A DNA stretch of 64,000 bases from Pontixanthobacter luteolus (lineage in GTDB: Bacteria > Pseudomonadota > Alphaproteobacteria > Sphingomonadales > Sphingomonadaceae): positions 377,001 to 441,000 of the forward strand of contig NZ_WTYP01000002.1 of assembly GCF_009828095.1 (NCBI RefSeq), given 5' to 3'. The translations under genes and the position numbers were made by a program. The notes under the pieces were generated by a model. The model was not told the origin of the DNA. It saw only the letters and a program-made list of their open reading frames with translations, and ran no database searches. This document shows, one piece after another, positions 53,599 to 63,012 of this stretch. Each line of letters starts with the position of its first letter. Within the stretch, counting starts at the first letter, position 1.

Positions 53599-54292
53599 CC
53601 CGCTCGCGCTCCTCGCCATCTTGCTTTCAATCCCCAGTGCCGCCAGCGCGCAGGCCTATCAATGCCGCATCCCCGGATCGGTCAGCGTGCCCGAAATTGC
53701 GCCTGCGGGCAGGCCGCGGCCATTGCCCGTCACCGGATATACCCTTGCCGTCAGCTGGTCGCCCGAATTCTGCAAGGGACGTGAGATGCAATCACGCCAC
53801 CGCACGCAATGTTCGGGGCGCAACGGCCGCTTCGGCTTTGTCGCGCATGGCCTGTGGCCCGACGGGCGCGGCACATGGCCGCAATATTGCTCCACACAGC
53901 GCAAGGTTTCCCCGGTCGAGGCGCGCCGAAACATGTGCATGATGCCCTCTACCGCGCTGATTGCCAGCCAATGGACCAAGCACGGCAGCTGCATGACGCG
54001 GCGGCCCGAAACCTATTTCAAGGTCACCCGCATTTTATGGAACAGTATCAAATGGCCGGACGCCGACCGGCTATCCCGCAACGATGAGCTGACAGCCGGG
54101 ATGCTGCGCGATGCCTTTGTCAGGATCAATCCCGACTGGCCGCATGAAGCGGTGGGGGTCAGCGCCAATACGCGCGGCTGGCTTCGCGAATTACGGCTTT
54201 GTTACGGAAAGGATTTCATGCCCCGGCGCTGCAATGCCCGCCAATACGGGCCGAACGACCGGGCAAAGCTGAAAATCTGGCGCGGGCTTTAG
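53579..54292 (+). CDS. Secreted ribonuclease T2-family protein
   Basis: A 237-residue protein with a signal peptide (SAASAQ, about residue 23). Both catalytic segments are present: CAS I FVAHGLWPDGRG and CAS II WTKHGSCM, each with its His, plus TLAVSWSPEFC at the N-terminus and several Cys pairs. It degrades RNA in the periplasm or outside. Start ATG 53579 lies inside the end of the preceding membrane-protein gene. The 3' end overlaps the convergent tadA gene by 4 bp. Confidence 0.92.
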   Translation: MLRYLSNPLALLAILLSIPSAASAQAYQCRIPGSVSVPEIAPAGRPRPLPVTGYTLAVSWSPEFCKGREMQSRHRTQCSGRNGRFGFVAHGLWPDGRGTWPQYCSTQRKVSPVEARRNMCMMPSTALIASQWTKHGSCMTRRPETYFKVTRILWNSIKWPDADRLSRNDELTAGMLRDAFVRINPDWPHEAVGVSANTRGWLRELRLCYGKDFMPRRCNARQYGPNDRAKLKIWRGL

Positions 54293-54744
54293 CGCCGGTC
54301 TCTGAAAAAGCTGCGCAGCAGCTCTGCCGCCTCCGCCTCTCCCATTCCCGAATAAATTTCAGGCTTGTGGAGGCATTGTTCGTGTTCGAACACCTTCGCC
54401 CCGTGCTCCACCGCTCCGCCTTTCGGATCGGGGGCAGCATAATAAAGCCTGGCGATCCGGGCATGGGCAATCGCGCCGGCGCACATCGCGCACGGTTCCA
54501 GCGTGACCCACAGCTCGCACCCTTCCAGCCGCTCGCCGCCCAATTTTCGCGCAGCTTCGCGAATCGCGGCAATTTCTGCGTGGGCGGTGGGATCATGGTC
54601 CTCGCGGGGGCTGTTATGGCCGCCGGCAATGACCTCGCCATCCTTCACGATCACCGCGCCGATCGGCACTTCGCCCGAAGCGGCGGCGCTTCTAGCCAGG
54701 TCCAGAGCGTGTCGCATCGGTTCGGGGAGCGGCCAACGGGTCAT
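54289..54744 (-). CDS. tadA: tRNA-specific adenosine deaminase / nucleoside deaminase
   Basis: A 151-residue zinc deaminase. GEVPIGAVIVKDGEVIAGGHN, DPTAHAEIAAIREA (catalytic HAE) and TLEPCAMCAGAIAHARI (PCAMC zinc ligands) are the TadA marks, as is FGxxDPKGG-type APDPKGGAVEHG. It converts A34 to inosine in tRNA-Arg(ACG). The start is taken at ATG 54744; a 12-codon longer frame exists. Confidence 0.9.
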   Translation of the reverse strand: MTRWPLPEPMRHALDLARSAAASGEVPIGAVIVKDGEVIAGGHNSPREDHDPTAHAEIAAIREAARKLGGERLEGCELWVTLEPCAMCAGAIAHARIARLYYAAPDPKGGAVEHGAKVFEHEQCLHKPEIYSGMGEAEAAELLRSFFRDRR

Positions 54745-54797
54745 GCCCGCCGCGCTAGCCGGGGCCGAGGCGGGCTGCAATACAGGCCGTGAAATGC

Positions 54798-54826
54798 TTG
54801 ACGATTCGGCTAGGGGCAGTTAAGCG
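54798..54826 (+). promoter_or_regulatory. Candidate promoter of rpmB
   Basis: TTGACG (54798-54803) and TAAGCG (54821-54826) are 17 bp apart, about 80 bp before the rpmB ATG. The -35 is near consensus; the -10 matches the TAAG(C/G)G elements before both tRNA genes. Confidence 0.45.
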
Positions 54827-54906
54827 CGCGCCTTTCCGGGATATTCCCACAGATTTAACTGGCCTTCGGCATTCGCTGGCGGCCCCAAATTCGAACGAGA
54901 GACATC

Positions 54907-55203
54907 ATGTCGCGCATTTGCGAACTGACCGGCAAGGGCCGCCTGACCGGCAACAACGTTAGCCACGCCAACAACAAGACCAAGCGTGTCTTCCTGCCCA
55001 ACCTGCAGAACGTAACGCTGCTGAGCGAAAAGCTTGATCGTGGTTTCAAGTTCCGCGTATCGACCCACGGCCTGCGCTCTGTCGAGCACAATGGCGGTCT
55101 CGACAACTGGCTGCTCAAAACCAAGGACGAAAAGCTTTCGAAGAACGCGCAGAAGGTAAAGCGCGAACTGAAGAAAGCCGTCAAGGAAGCAGAAGCTGCC
55201 TGA
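54907..55203 (+). CDS. rpmB: 50S ribosomal protein L28
   Basis: A 98-residue ribosomal protein beginning [27 protein letters not shown] in the alphaproteobacterial form (given here across two conserved segments), followed by [15 protein letters not shown] and [21 protein letters not shown]. Monocistronic: it has its own promoter candidate and is followed by an intrinsic terminator. Confidence 0.97.
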   Translation: MSRICELTGKGRLTGNNVSHANNKTKRVFLPNLQNVTLLSEKLDRGFKFRVSTHGLRSVEHNGGLDNWLLKTKDEKLSKNAQKVKRELKKAVKEAEAA

Positions 55204-55252
55204 TTGCTGACACCTTCCGCAAGGGGGGGTGTTCGGTTTGACGATTTAGAAG

Positions 55253-55279
55253 GGCGCGCGGGATTCTCGCGCGCCTTTT
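55253..55279 (+). terminator. Intrinsic terminator of rpmB
   Basis: GGCGCGCG (55253-55260) and CGCGCGCC (55268-55275) form an 8-bp GC-only stem with loop GGATTCT, followed at once by TTTTC. Located 50 bp after the rpmB stop. Confidence 0.85.
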
Positions 55280-55306
55280 CTGTTGTCCGCGGCGCAGGCA
55301 GGCTCG

Positions 55307-56317
55307 TTACGCCAGATCCCAGTTAAGTTTGAGCAGAAGCGTGCGCTGAAACCCGCTGCGGTTGTCATCCGAAATCAGCCACAGGGTCACGCCCTTATCA
55401 TGGCGCTGGCCATCAGCGCGGGGGACGATTGCCAGACCTTCGTAATTGTCCTGAACATCAGAGCCCGAGATCGTGCCCAGAACCTCTCCGCTCCACGGTT
55501 TTCTTTGCGCAATCGCGTCTCGGATTTCCGCCGGATCAGCCAGCATCACGCTGACATCGAAGCTGGGCGGCAAGCCGATATTCAACTTGCGAACCAGCAC
55601 CAGCACGCGGCCATCGGGTAGCTGGGCCATATCGACCGGCCGGAAACCCTCAGGCGCGGCGAATGCGAATTTCTCCGGCACAGCCCCTTCGACAGGGTCG
55701 GAACCATAGAGCAATGCGGGGAAATCGCCGCTCCACCAGGCAGCCATGCCCTCTGACAAGACGATGAATGAGCCGCCGCGCAGCCGCACCATCGCCTCTG
55801 GTCCGGAATTGGACGGCCAGCGCCGCATCTCTGCGGGCCGTATCAGCTTCGAGCCGGTCAGGTCGGCGTCCAGCCGTTCCAGCGAATTGATCCCTTCATA
55901 CCCCACCCAGATACGTCCGGTGGTAGAATCGCGGGTGAGAGATTCGATGTCGACCAGCTTCTTTTTGGAAGCGGTCTTGCCCGCGAAATTCTCGATCCGC
56001 ACGGTGCCAGGTTCACTATCGTGCCTCGCAGCGGATTGGCCAGGCGCAGGCATTATGAGCAATTTGCCGGTATCGCTTCCAGCCATCAGCCGCCCATCAT
56101 CCAGCGCCAAAAGCGCGGAATAGCTGCCGAAATTGCTGTTCGGGCTGGTCAGTTCCCACGCCCCGGCAAGCTGCAATTGCCCGAATCGCCGTGCGCCGAG
56201 TTCGAGCGGGTTGGCCGTAACGACTTGCGAACGCGTGTCTGTGCGCGGAGGGGACCGGACCCATGTGCCGGGTGCCAATGCCAGCACAACGCAAGCAATC
56301 AGGAACCAGCGACGCAT
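55307..56317 (-). CDS. Exported esterase-like phytase-family protein
   Basis: A 336-residue protein with an N-terminal signal (MRRWFLIACVVLALAPGTW). SALLALDDGRLMAGSDTGKL, LVDIESLTRD, WVGYEGIN, NYEGLAIV and LWLISDDNRSGFQRTLLLKL repeat a beta-propeller-like pattern and match the esterase-like-phytase family common in sphingomonads. The substrate is unknown. It follows the M23 peptidase gene by 21 bp in the same operon. Confidence 0.82.
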   Translation of the reverse strand: MRRWFLIACVVLALAPGTWVRSPPRTDTRSQVVTANPLELGARRFGQLQLAGAWELTSPNSNFGSYSALLALDDGRLMAGSDTGKLLIMPAPGQSAARHDSEPGTVRIENFAGKTASKKKLVDIESLTRDSTTGRIWVGYEGINSLERLDADLTGSKLIRPAEMRRWPSNSGPEAMVRLRGGSFIVLSEGMAAWWSGDFPALLYGSDPVEGAVPEKFAFAAPEGFRPVDMAQLPDGRVLVLVRKLNIGLPPSFDVSVMLADPAEIRDAIAQRKPWSGEVLGTISGSDVQDNYEGLAIVPRADGQRHDKGVTLWLISDDNRSGFQRTLLLKLNWDLA

Positions 56318-56338
56318 GGGTTCAGCTGCCAATCTGGA

Positions 56339-57295
56339 TCAGCGCATCGGCCCGGTAAACAGCAGCGGGTCGAGCCTCGCATCGCGCCACTTCAATCCCC
56401 AGTGCAGATGCGGCCCGGTGGCGCGTCCGCTGGACCCGATATTGCCGATATACTGGCCCTGTTTCACTACATCGCCTTCGGACACGGCAATCTTCGAACT
56501 GTGCAGGAATGCGCTGTTCAAACCCTGCCCGTGATCGATGATCAGCAGATATCCCTCCAGCGAGAAAGGCTGCTGCGTCGCCAGAGTCACCACGCCGTCC
56601 GCAGGAGCCACAAAGGGTGTCCCGCTCTGGCCAGTCGTGATGTCGATGCCCGAATGATAGCTGCCCGGTTCGCCGCGATAGATCCGCTGGGATCCGAAGC
56701 GTCCTGAAATGCGTCCTGTGACTGGCCAGATGAAATCCTGGCTCCATCCGGGAGTATCCGCGCCGACTTTGCGCGCGGCATTGATCTGCGCAAGTTCGGG
56801 CCTGCGGCGTGCCATGAACGATTCGCTGGCACCGCCAGCACGGCGGGCAACATTGACGCGTTCGATATTCCAGCTGCGGGGTGAGACCGCGAAGGGGCTT
56901 TCGATCATGCGGCCATTTGCCAGCTTCGCCACCAGAGTTGCGGTGGGGCCTGCATCGCGGTCGAATGCGGCAAAGAAGCGACCTTCATTATCCAGTGTCA
57001 GCGGCTGACTGCCCAGAGTGGCGGTCACGGTTCCGCCCGGTGCCTGTCCGCGGATCCAGCCGCCCTGCGTCAGTTCGCCATCATACAGGAAAGTCGACGG
57101 GCCAACTGGCTCCGGTTCGGGCATTGGGGCCGGTGAAGGTGCCGCCGAAGGGCGGGCAGCCTCGCTCGCAATAGGTTGGATTATTTCCGCCTGCCCCGCA
57201 TCCGCTGCGCCCGCATCGACAGTGGCGCCGTTACATCCGGCCAAAAGCAAAACACCCGTCAGACTGGCCAGACGCTGGCCGGGTCGCATGCTCAT
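56339..57295 (-). CDS. M23-family peptidase, lipoprotein
   Basis: A 318-residue protein with lipobox LLAGC (Cys21) and a Pro/Ala-rich linker. The C-terminal LytM domain has GRISGRFGSQRIYRG, the zinc ligands HSGIDITTG and HLHWG, and YLLIIDHGQGLNSAFLH. With the ligands intact it should be an active peptidoglycan endopeptidase in the envelope. Its ATG overlaps the DUF2093 gene (ATGA). Confidence 0.92.
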   Translation of the reverse strand: MSMRPGQRLASLTGVLLLAGCNGATVDAGAADAGQAEIIQPIASEAARPSAAPSPAPMPEPEPVGPSTFLYDGELTQGGWIRGQAPGGTVTATLGSQPLTLDNEGRFFAAFDRDAGPTATLVAKLANGRMIESPFAVSPRSWNIERVNVARRAGGASESFMARRRPELAQINAARKVGADTPGWSQDFIWPVTGRISGRFGSQRIYRGEPGSYHSGIDITTGQSGTPFVAPADGVVTLATQQPFSLEGYLLIIDHGQGLNSAFLHSSKIAVSEGDVVKQGQYIGNIGSSGRATGPHLHWGLKWRDARLDPLLFTGPMR

Positions 57296-57495
57296 GCCGT
57301 TTCGGTCAGGCGTTTGGTGGCGATTTCAGCGCTGGCGTATGCTTCCTGCAAATCCACGCTCCAGTAACGCAGTTCATCGAGCGAGATCGCCTCGCCCGTG
57401 ACTGCGCACAGCACATGATTGCCCGGCGATTTCACGCGGAAACCATTGGGTCCGAATGCCAGCTTGGCTGGCTCAGTGTCTGAATCCATCAACAT
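57292..57495 (-). CDS. DUF2093 small protein
   Basis: A 67-residue protein with the typical FRVKSPGNHVLCAVTGEAI and LDELRYWSVDLQEAY of DUF2093, a small alphaproteobacterial family of unknown function. Single Cys. It lies 23 bp after xseA and overlaps the M23 peptidase gene, forming an xseA-DUF2093-M23-phytase-like run. Confidence 0.88.
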   Translation of the reverse strand: MLMDSDTEPAKLAFGPNGFRVKSPGNHVLCAVTGEAISLDELRYWSVDLQEAYASAEIATKRLTETA

Positions 57496-57518
57496 GATCG
57501 CGCCTTATCAATTACCGT

Positions 57519-58979
57519 CTAACCGAACAAATCATCTTGCCGGTTTTTTGTTTCATCGCCCGCTGTCTTACGCTTGCGCGGTTTTACAGAAGCTGAAGAC
57601 GCGGCAGCCGGAACGGCATCCAGCACACCATCGACGAATTCGATGCCGAAACCCGGCAGGTCTTCAGCACCCTTGCGCGTTCGGACCAGATTGCCATCTA
57701 CATCCTTAACCAGCACGAATCCGCGTTGAAGCGGTGCCTTGGGATCGAGCGATTGGTAGAGCCGTTCAAGCGCGGCGAACCGTTCCGCATCGCGTGCGGC
57801 GCGCTGCCCGATAACCGCCGGTGTCAGACGGCTGGCCGCGAGCTTGCTTTCCGCTTCCCGAAGCCCGCGCTGCAGAACAGACACTGGCATACGCAGCGCA
57901 CCGAGCCGTTCGCGGCCTTTCGCTGCGTGATCCTTCAGGCCACGGCGAAGGCGATCGGTCAGATCATCAAGCTTCTGCACCTGGGGCTGCAGCAATGCTT
58001 CCGGTTTCGGCAGCCGCTGCAACCGCGCATCCAGCCGTTCCCGGCCCAGCGTCACCGGGCGCCCAATCGCGCGCTTTTTGCGGTAGGCGAGATCTTCAAT
58101 CGTGGCAGAAAGCTCCGCCCGGACCGGAACCGCCATTTCCGCCGCCGCAGTCGGGGTTGGTGCACGCCGGTCTGCGGCAAAATCGGCCAGTGTCGTGTCG
58201 GTTTCGTGCCCCACCGCCGAGATTACCGGTATCGGGCAATCGGCAATCGCGCGGACCACGACTTCCTCGTTGAAGCCCCACAGATCCTCTATCGAACCGC
58301 CTCCGCGCGCGACGATCAGGACATCGGGCCTCGGCATATGCTGCGGAAGGTCGGAGAAACCGCGGATCGCAGCGGCGACCTGATCAGCCGATCCCTGGCC
58401 CTGTACCAATACTGGCCACACCAGGACATGACTTGGAAACCGGTCTGCCAGACGGTGCAGGATATCACGGATCACCGCTCCGGTCGGCGATGTGACAACT
58501 GCGATCGTGCGCGGCAGAAACGGCAGGGCGCGTTTCCGTTCACCCGCGAACAGGCCTTCCTTTTCCAGTCTGAGGCGCGTTTTCTCCAGCAGCGCCAGCA
58601 GAGCGCCCTCGCCCGCAATTTCCATGCTGTCGATGACGATCTGGTATTTCGAACGTCCGGCATATGTGGTCAGCTTGCCCGTCGCGACGACTTCGATGCC
58701 GTCCTCGGGCAGAAATCCCAGACGTCCGGCATTGCCGCGCCACATCACCCCGTCGATGACCGCTTTTTCATCCTTGAGCGCGCAGTAAAGATGGCCTGAC
58801 GCAGCGCGTTTAACCCCTGAAAGCTCGCCGCGCAGGCGAACGAAACCGAAACGATCTTCGACAACCCGCTTGAGCATGGTCGAAATCTCGGTGATCGATA
58901 GAGGCGCAGCGTTGTCGCCTTCCGCACTCCGCGCTACCAAACCGCCAGATGCATCATTGTCGAAGGAAGAAGCGGGCAT
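57519..58979 (-). CDS. xseA: Exodeoxyribonuclease VII large subunit
   Basis: A 486-residue subunit: N-terminal OB-fold ([48 protein letters not shown]), catalytic part [70 protein letters not shown], then a coiled-coil region. It degrades single-stranded DNA with XseB, which is not in the window. The last 40 residues are basic and may be disordered. Its start codon overlaps that of purD on the opposite strand. Confidence 0.96.
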   Translation of the reverse strand: MPASSFDNDASGGLVARSAEGDNAAPLSITEISTMLKRVVEDRFGFVRLRGELSGVKRAASGHLYCALKDEKAVIDGVMWRGNAGRLGFLPEDGIEVVATGKLTTYAGRSKYQIVIDSMEIAGEGALLALLEKTRLRLEKEGLFAGERKRALPFLPRTIAVVTSPTGAVIRDILHRLADRFPSHVLVWPVLVQGQGSADQVAAAIRGFSDLPQHMPRPDVLIVARGGGSIEDLWGFNEEVVVRAIADCPIPVISAVGHETDTTLADFAADRRAPTPTAAAEMAVPVRAELSATIEDLAYRKKRAIGRPVTLGRERLDARLQRLPKPEALLQPQVQKLDDLTDRLRRGLKDHAAKGRERLGALRMPVSVLQRGLREAESKLAASRLTPAVIGQRAARDAERFAALERLYQSLDPKAPLQRGFVLVKDVDGNLVRTRKGAEDLPGFGIEFVDGVLDAVPAAASSASVKPRKRKTAGDETKNRQDDLFG

Positions 58980-60264
58980 GAATATCCTGTTGCTGGGGTC
59001 GGGCGGGCGCGAACATGCGCTGGCATGGAAGCTGGCGCAATCCAGCCTGTTACAGCGGGACGACGATACATTCTACGCCGCACCGGGCAACCCGGGAATC
59101 GCCGATCATGCGATGTGTATCGACCTTGATGCCGGCAATCATGCCTCGGTTCTGGAATTCTGCGGGGAAAAACAGATCGGACTGGTCGTGATCGGACCGG
59201 AAGCACCGCTGGTCGACGGCCTTGGCGACAGCTTGCGAGCGGTCGGCATTTCGGTATTCGGGCCGAGCAAGGCTGCCGCCCAGCTGGAAGGGAGCAAGGG
59301 CTTTACCAAGGATCTGTGCGAACGGGCCGGAATCCCAACCGCCGGCTATATCCGCACAATGTCGCTTGCCGAAGCGACCGCCGCGCTGGACAAGTTCGAT
59401 GCGCCCTATGTGCTCAAGGCCGATGGCCTTGCCGCAGGCAAGGGCGTGGTCATTGCAGAGACGCGGGCCGAGGCGACAGAGGCGCTGACCGACATGTTCA
59501 GCGGCCGGTTCGGCGAAGCAGGCGCGGAAGTGGTGATCGAAGAATTCATGCGCGGCGAGGAAGCCAGCTTCTTTGCCCTGACCGATGGCGCGACCATTCT
59601 GTCGTTTGGCTGCGCGCAAGACCATAAACGGGTTGGCGAAGGCGACACCGGCCCCAATACTGGCGGCATGGGCGCATACAGCCCGGCCCCGGTCCTGACC
59701 CCGATGCTGCGCGGCGAGGTTCTGGAAAAAATTATCGCCCCCACGGTCAAAAAGCTGGCCGATGAAGGCATGGCCTATTCAGGTGTCCTGTTCGCAGGGC
59801 TGATGCTGACCGATCAAGGGCCGAAGCTGATCGAATATAATTGCCGGTTCGGCGACCCCGAATGCCAGGTGCTGATGACACGGCTGCAAAGCGACCTTGG
59901 CGAATTGATGCTCGCCTGCGCCGACAGCAAGCTTGCCGCATGCGACCCGGTTAAGATGAGCGACGATGTGGCCCTGACCGTAGTGATGGCGGCCAAGGGT
60001 TATCCGGATACGCCCGAGAAGGGCGGCACCATCGATCTTGATGGCGCGGAAGAAGGTGGGGCCAAGGTATTTCATGCCGGAACCAGGCGGTTGGAAGATG
60101 GCACGATTGTCGCCAGCGGCGGCCGGGTGCTGAACGTCACAGCCACCGGCAAGAACGTCACAGAGGCTCAGGCAGCGGCCTATAAAGCGGTCTATGCGAT
60201 CGACTTCCCGTCCGGCTTCTGCCGCCGTGATATCGGCTGGAGAGAAGTCGAGCGCGAACGGTAA
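58978..60264 (+). CDS. purD: Phosphoribosylamine-glycine ligase
   Basis: A 428-residue ATP-grasp enzyme making glycinamide ribonucleotide. [81 protein letters not shown] and [12 protein letters not shown] are all conserved. AAGGAAG lies 8 nt before ATG 58978. Its start codon shares two bases with the divergent xseA start, so each promoter must lie inside the other gene. Confidence 0.97.
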   Translation: MNILLLGSGGREHALAWKLAQSSLLQRDDDTFYAAPGNPGIADHAMCIDLDAGNHASVLEFCGEKQIGLVVIGPEAPLVDGLGDSLRAVGISVFGPSKAAAQLEGSKGFTKDLCERAGIPTAGYIRTMSLAEATAALDKFDAPYVLKADGLAAGKGVVIAETRAEATEALTDMFSGRFGEAGAEVVIEEFMRGEEASFFALTDGATILSFGCAQDHKRVGEGDTGPNTGGMGAYSPAPVLTPMLRGEVLEKIIAPTVKKLADEGMAYSGVLFAGLMLTDQGPKLIEYNCRFGDPECQVLMTRLQSDLGELMLACADSKLAACDPVKMSDDVALTVVMAAKGYPDTPEKGGTIDLDGAEEGGAKVFHAGTRRLEDGTIVASGGRVLNVTATGKNVTEAQAAAYKAVYAIDFPSGFCRRDIGWREVERER

Positions 60265-60330
60265 CAAGCCGCAAGCAGCAATATATTACCAAATTAACGA
60301 TGACTATTTAGCATTTGTGCAATCGCCGTG

Positions 60331-60657
60331 ATGTATCGGGCCTGCATGCAAGATCGCTCATCCAACAGACACGACGTGACCATCCTCGGGCACTACCGCG
60401 CAGGAAGCGGCCTGAAGCGCGAGGTCACGATGCTCGACCTGTCGGAAAGCGGGTGCCGCTTCCACGACCGCCGCACTGTGCTGCGGATGAATGCTGCGCT
60501 GACCATCAGGATCGGCGCGCTTGGGCCCTTCGATGCGACCGTCCGCTGGATAGAGCGCGATACCGTCGGGGTGCAGTTCGCGCGGCCAATTTATGGCCCC
60601 GTTTTCGAACATATCCGGACCCAGCTGGACAATTCCAACTGGCGCCCGCCAGCCTGA
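60331..60657 (+). CDS. Single PilZ-domain protein
   Basis: A 108-residue protein with one PilZ domain: basic start (QDRSSNRHDV, GSGLKREVTMLDLSESGCRF) and FDATVRWIERDTVGVQFARPI. The RxxxR element is approximate (KREV), DLSESG is good. Start uncertain among GTG 60328, ATG 60331 and ATG 60346, none with a clear ribosome-binding site. The 66 bp upstream are AT-rich. Its stop abuts the adenosine kinase stop with no base between. Confidence 0.78.
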   Translation: MYRACMQDRSSNRHDVTILGHYRAGSGLKREVTMLDLSESGCRFHDRRTVLRMNAALTIRIGALGPFDATVRWIERDTVGVQFARPIYGPVFEHIRTQLDNSNWRPPA

Positions 60658-61665
60658 TTATCCCAGCCGCTTTGCAACCAGTTCCTTCGTATCAACGATA
60701 GGACGCGGTCCGTAGTGCGAGATTACCTCTGCTGCGCACACTGCTCCGCGCAGAAGACAATCGGCCAGCGAAGCGCCTTTTACATGGCCTGACAGGAAAC
60801 CGGCTGCGAACTGATCGCCGGCACCGGTCGTATCTACGACCTTATTGATCGGCTCAGCAGCGACTTCCGCACGTTCGCCATTGGCGATTGCCACGGCACC
60901 TTTTTCACTGCGTGTCGCGACCAGCACCGGAACCTTTGGGGCAACCATTGCCAGCCCTGCTTCGAAGTCGTCTTCGCCGGTCAGAGTGGCAAGTTCTGCC
61001 TCGTTGACGAACAGGATGTCGATCACGCCACCCTCAATCATATCGCGAAAATCGTCGCCGTGGCGATCAATCACGAAGCTTTCCGATGCAGTGAAGGCAA
61101 TCTTGCGGCCAGCGTCGCGGGCAACCTGAATCGCGCGGCGCATGGCCCGGCGCGGCTCTTCCGGATCCCACAGATACCCTTCCAGATACAGCACTGCCGC
61201 ATCGGCGATCAGTTCTTCGTCGAGCGCCGCTGCCGGCAGATACTGCCCAGCGCCAAGAAATGTGTTCATCGTCCGCTCGCCATCAGGCGTGACGAAAATC
61301 AACACCCTTCCGGTCGATGGTTCGCCGGTGCGTACCGGTGTATCGAAATCGATCCCGGTTGCGCGGATGTCATGTTTGAAAACGTCGCCCAGCTGGTCGT
61401 CTGCAACCTGGCCGATAAAGGCGCACTGGAGCCCCAGCGTGGCCAGCCCGGCCAGCGTGTTGGCAGCCGAACCGCCCGATGTTTCCGTTGCTGGCCCCAT
61501 CGCGTCGTAAAGTTCGCTCGAACGCTGTTCATCCACCAGCGTCATTCCGCCGCGGTTCATGGACAGCTCCTCAATCAGCTCTTCCTGGCACGGTGAAATC
61601 ACGTCGACCACAGCGTTGCCGATTGCGATCACGTCATAGCGGGGCGAATTGTCGATATTGGGCAT
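60658..61665 (-). CDS. Adenosine kinase / PfkB-family sugar kinase
   Basis: A 335-residue ribokinase-family protein. AIGNAVVDVISPC, GGSAANTLAGLATLG, TGRVLIFVTPDGERTMNTFLGA and the ATP/anion-hole signature VVDTTGAGDQFAAGFLSG are intact; relatives of this length in sphingomonads are annotated adenosine kinase, which would recycle adenosine to AMP. Substrate not proven. Convergent with the PilZ gene. Confidence 0.88.
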   Translation of the reverse strand: MPNIDNSPRYDVIAIGNAVVDVISPCQEELIEELSMNRGGMTLVDEQRSSELYDAMGPATETSGGSAANTLAGLATLGLQCAFIGQVADDQLGDVFKHDIRATGIDFDTPVRTGEPSTGRVLIFVTPDGERTMNTFLGAGQYLPAAALDEELIADAAVLYLEGYLWDPEEPRRAMRRAIQVARDAGRKIAFTASESFVIDRHGDDFRDMIEGGVIDILFVNEAELATLTGEDDFEAGLAMVAPKVPVLVATRSEKGAVAIANGERAEVAAEPINKVVDTTGAGDQFAAGFLSGHVKGASLADCLLRGAVCAAEVISHYGPRPIVDTKELVAKRLG

Positions 61666-61794
61666 GATTTTCCTGAGTCAGAACAGAGTTTGGTTGGTTG
61701 CTGGCGCGCCTAGCCGCTCACACAGGGCGCGCCAAGGCCTTCCGGTGATTTGTGCGATTGACGAGCGCACATCCATGCGGGCAAGTGCGCGGTG

Positions 61795-62502
61795 ATGACC
61801 AGTGTGCCAAGCGCCATTTCAAAAGCCATTTCACAATTGGGCGATCCGAAGATTCTTCGGGTCTTGCTCAAGACCGTGCTGCTGACCCTGGCCGTGTTCA
61901 TGCTGGCCGGTGCGGGTTTGTGGTATGCGATCGCGCAATCTCTTGCTGCTGCAAAGATCAGCTTCGGCCCGGAACTGGGTGCGCTGCTGGCGGTGGTCCT
62001 GACCGCGGTCGGCGGCTGGATCCTTTTCCGCATCGTGGCACTCGCAATTCTCCAGTTTTTCGCCGACGAGATCGTGCTGGCGGTGGAGCAAAAGCATTTC
62101 CCGGAGCACGTGGGCCGCGCAAGGACCCTTGCGTGGAGCGAGGAGCTGCGCAACAGCCTCCGGTCTATCGGCCGTGCCATTGCAGTCAATTTGGCGGCTT
62201 TGGTGGTGGCGATTCCGCTGTTCTTCACCGCTATCGGGCCTGCGATCGTGTTCTGGGCCGCGAATGGCTGGCTGCTGGGCCGCGAATTGCAGGATATGGT
62301 GTGGCTGCGTCACCGCCATGCGCCATCTGACAAACCGCCGCTCGGCAAAATGGAAAGATTTGCGCTTGGAGGGATCGTAACCGCAATCCTGGCCATACCC
62401 TTTGTCAATTTTCTCGGGCCAGTGATCGGCGCTGCAAGTGCAGCCCACCTAGTTCACAGCCGCCTCGCATCCCTGCCCCCAGGAGCCAACAATGCCGCGT
62501 AG
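61795..62502 (+). CDS. EI24/CysZ-type membrane protein
   Basis: A 235-residue protein with about four hydrophobic segments: VLLKTVLLTLAVFMLAG, LGALLAVVLTAVGGWILFRIVALAI, LAALVVAIPLFFTAIGPAIVFWA, and LGGIVTAILAIPFVNFLGPVIG. The NGWLLGRELQDMVWLRH and FLGPVIGAASAAHLV segments are typical of the EI24/CysZ family; CysZ transports sulfate, but no cys genes are near. Start ATG 61795, with a GTG one codon earlier. Overlaps the next gene by 11 bp. Confidence 0.75.
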   Translation: MTSVPSAISKAISQLGDPKILRVLLKTVLLTLAVFMLAGAGLWYAIAQSLAAAKISFGPELGALLAVVLTAVGGWILFRIVALAILQFFADEIVLAVEQKHFPEHVGRARTLAWSEELRNSLRSIGRAIAVNLAALVVAIPLFFTAIGPAIVFWAANGWLLGRELQDMVWLRHRHAPSDKPPLGKMERFALGGIVTAILAIPFVNFLGPVIGAASAAHLVHSRLASLPPGANNAA

Positions 62503-62938
62503 TTTCCGTGCCTGCCTCACTATCGCCCTCATCCCGCTGCTGGGGGCGTGCGCCGCGACCGCGATTCCGCCCGCAACCTCGGGCTCCAGCAATTCAGCCA
62601 ATCGGCCAGGTGTGCGCAGTGCGCCGCCGCCGCAGGTTGCACCGGCCCCATCAACCGGCAGCTTCCGCGCACCCCGCGTCATGAATAACCGGGGTTTGGA
62701 AAGCGTGATCGGTGCAAACTCTGCGGGGTTGGAGCGGCAGTTCGGACCAGCGCGCCTAAACGTCATAGAAGGCGACGTGCGCAAGCTGCAATTCGGCGGC
62801 GAGGCTTGCGTGCTCGACGTCTATCTCTATCCGCTCAGCCCCGGTGCAGAGCCGACCGCGACCTATGTCGATGCAAGGCGCGCAAGCGATGGGCTGGATG
62901 TAGACAGGTCAGCCTGCGCCGCCGCCCTCAAGCGCTGA
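62492..62938 (+). CDS. Small lipoprotein of unknown function
   Basis: A 148-residue protein with lipobox LLGAC (Cys20), a Ser/Pro/Ala-rich linker to about residue 58, and a small domain (LESVIGANSAGLERQFGPARLNVIEGDVRKLQF, EACVLDVYLYPL) with two Cys that may pair. The segment GLERQFGPARL...GDVRKLQF...CVLDVYLY is similar to SmpA/BamE-like proteins in overall pattern, but I cannot confirm it. Same operon as the EI24 protein. Confidence 0.7.
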   Translation: MPRSFRACLTIALIPLLGACAATAIPPATSGSSNSANRPGVRSAPPPQVAPAPSTGSFRAPRVMNNRGLESVIGANSAGLERQFGPARLNVIEGDVRKLQFGGEACVLDVYLYPLSPGAEPTATYVDARRASDGLDVDRSACAAALKR

Positions 62939-63012
62939 GACTGGCTCGCTAACGCGAATTTAAGGGTATTCTGGCAGGCAATTCGGAACCGAAAACAGAG
63001 GTTTCGAAAACA

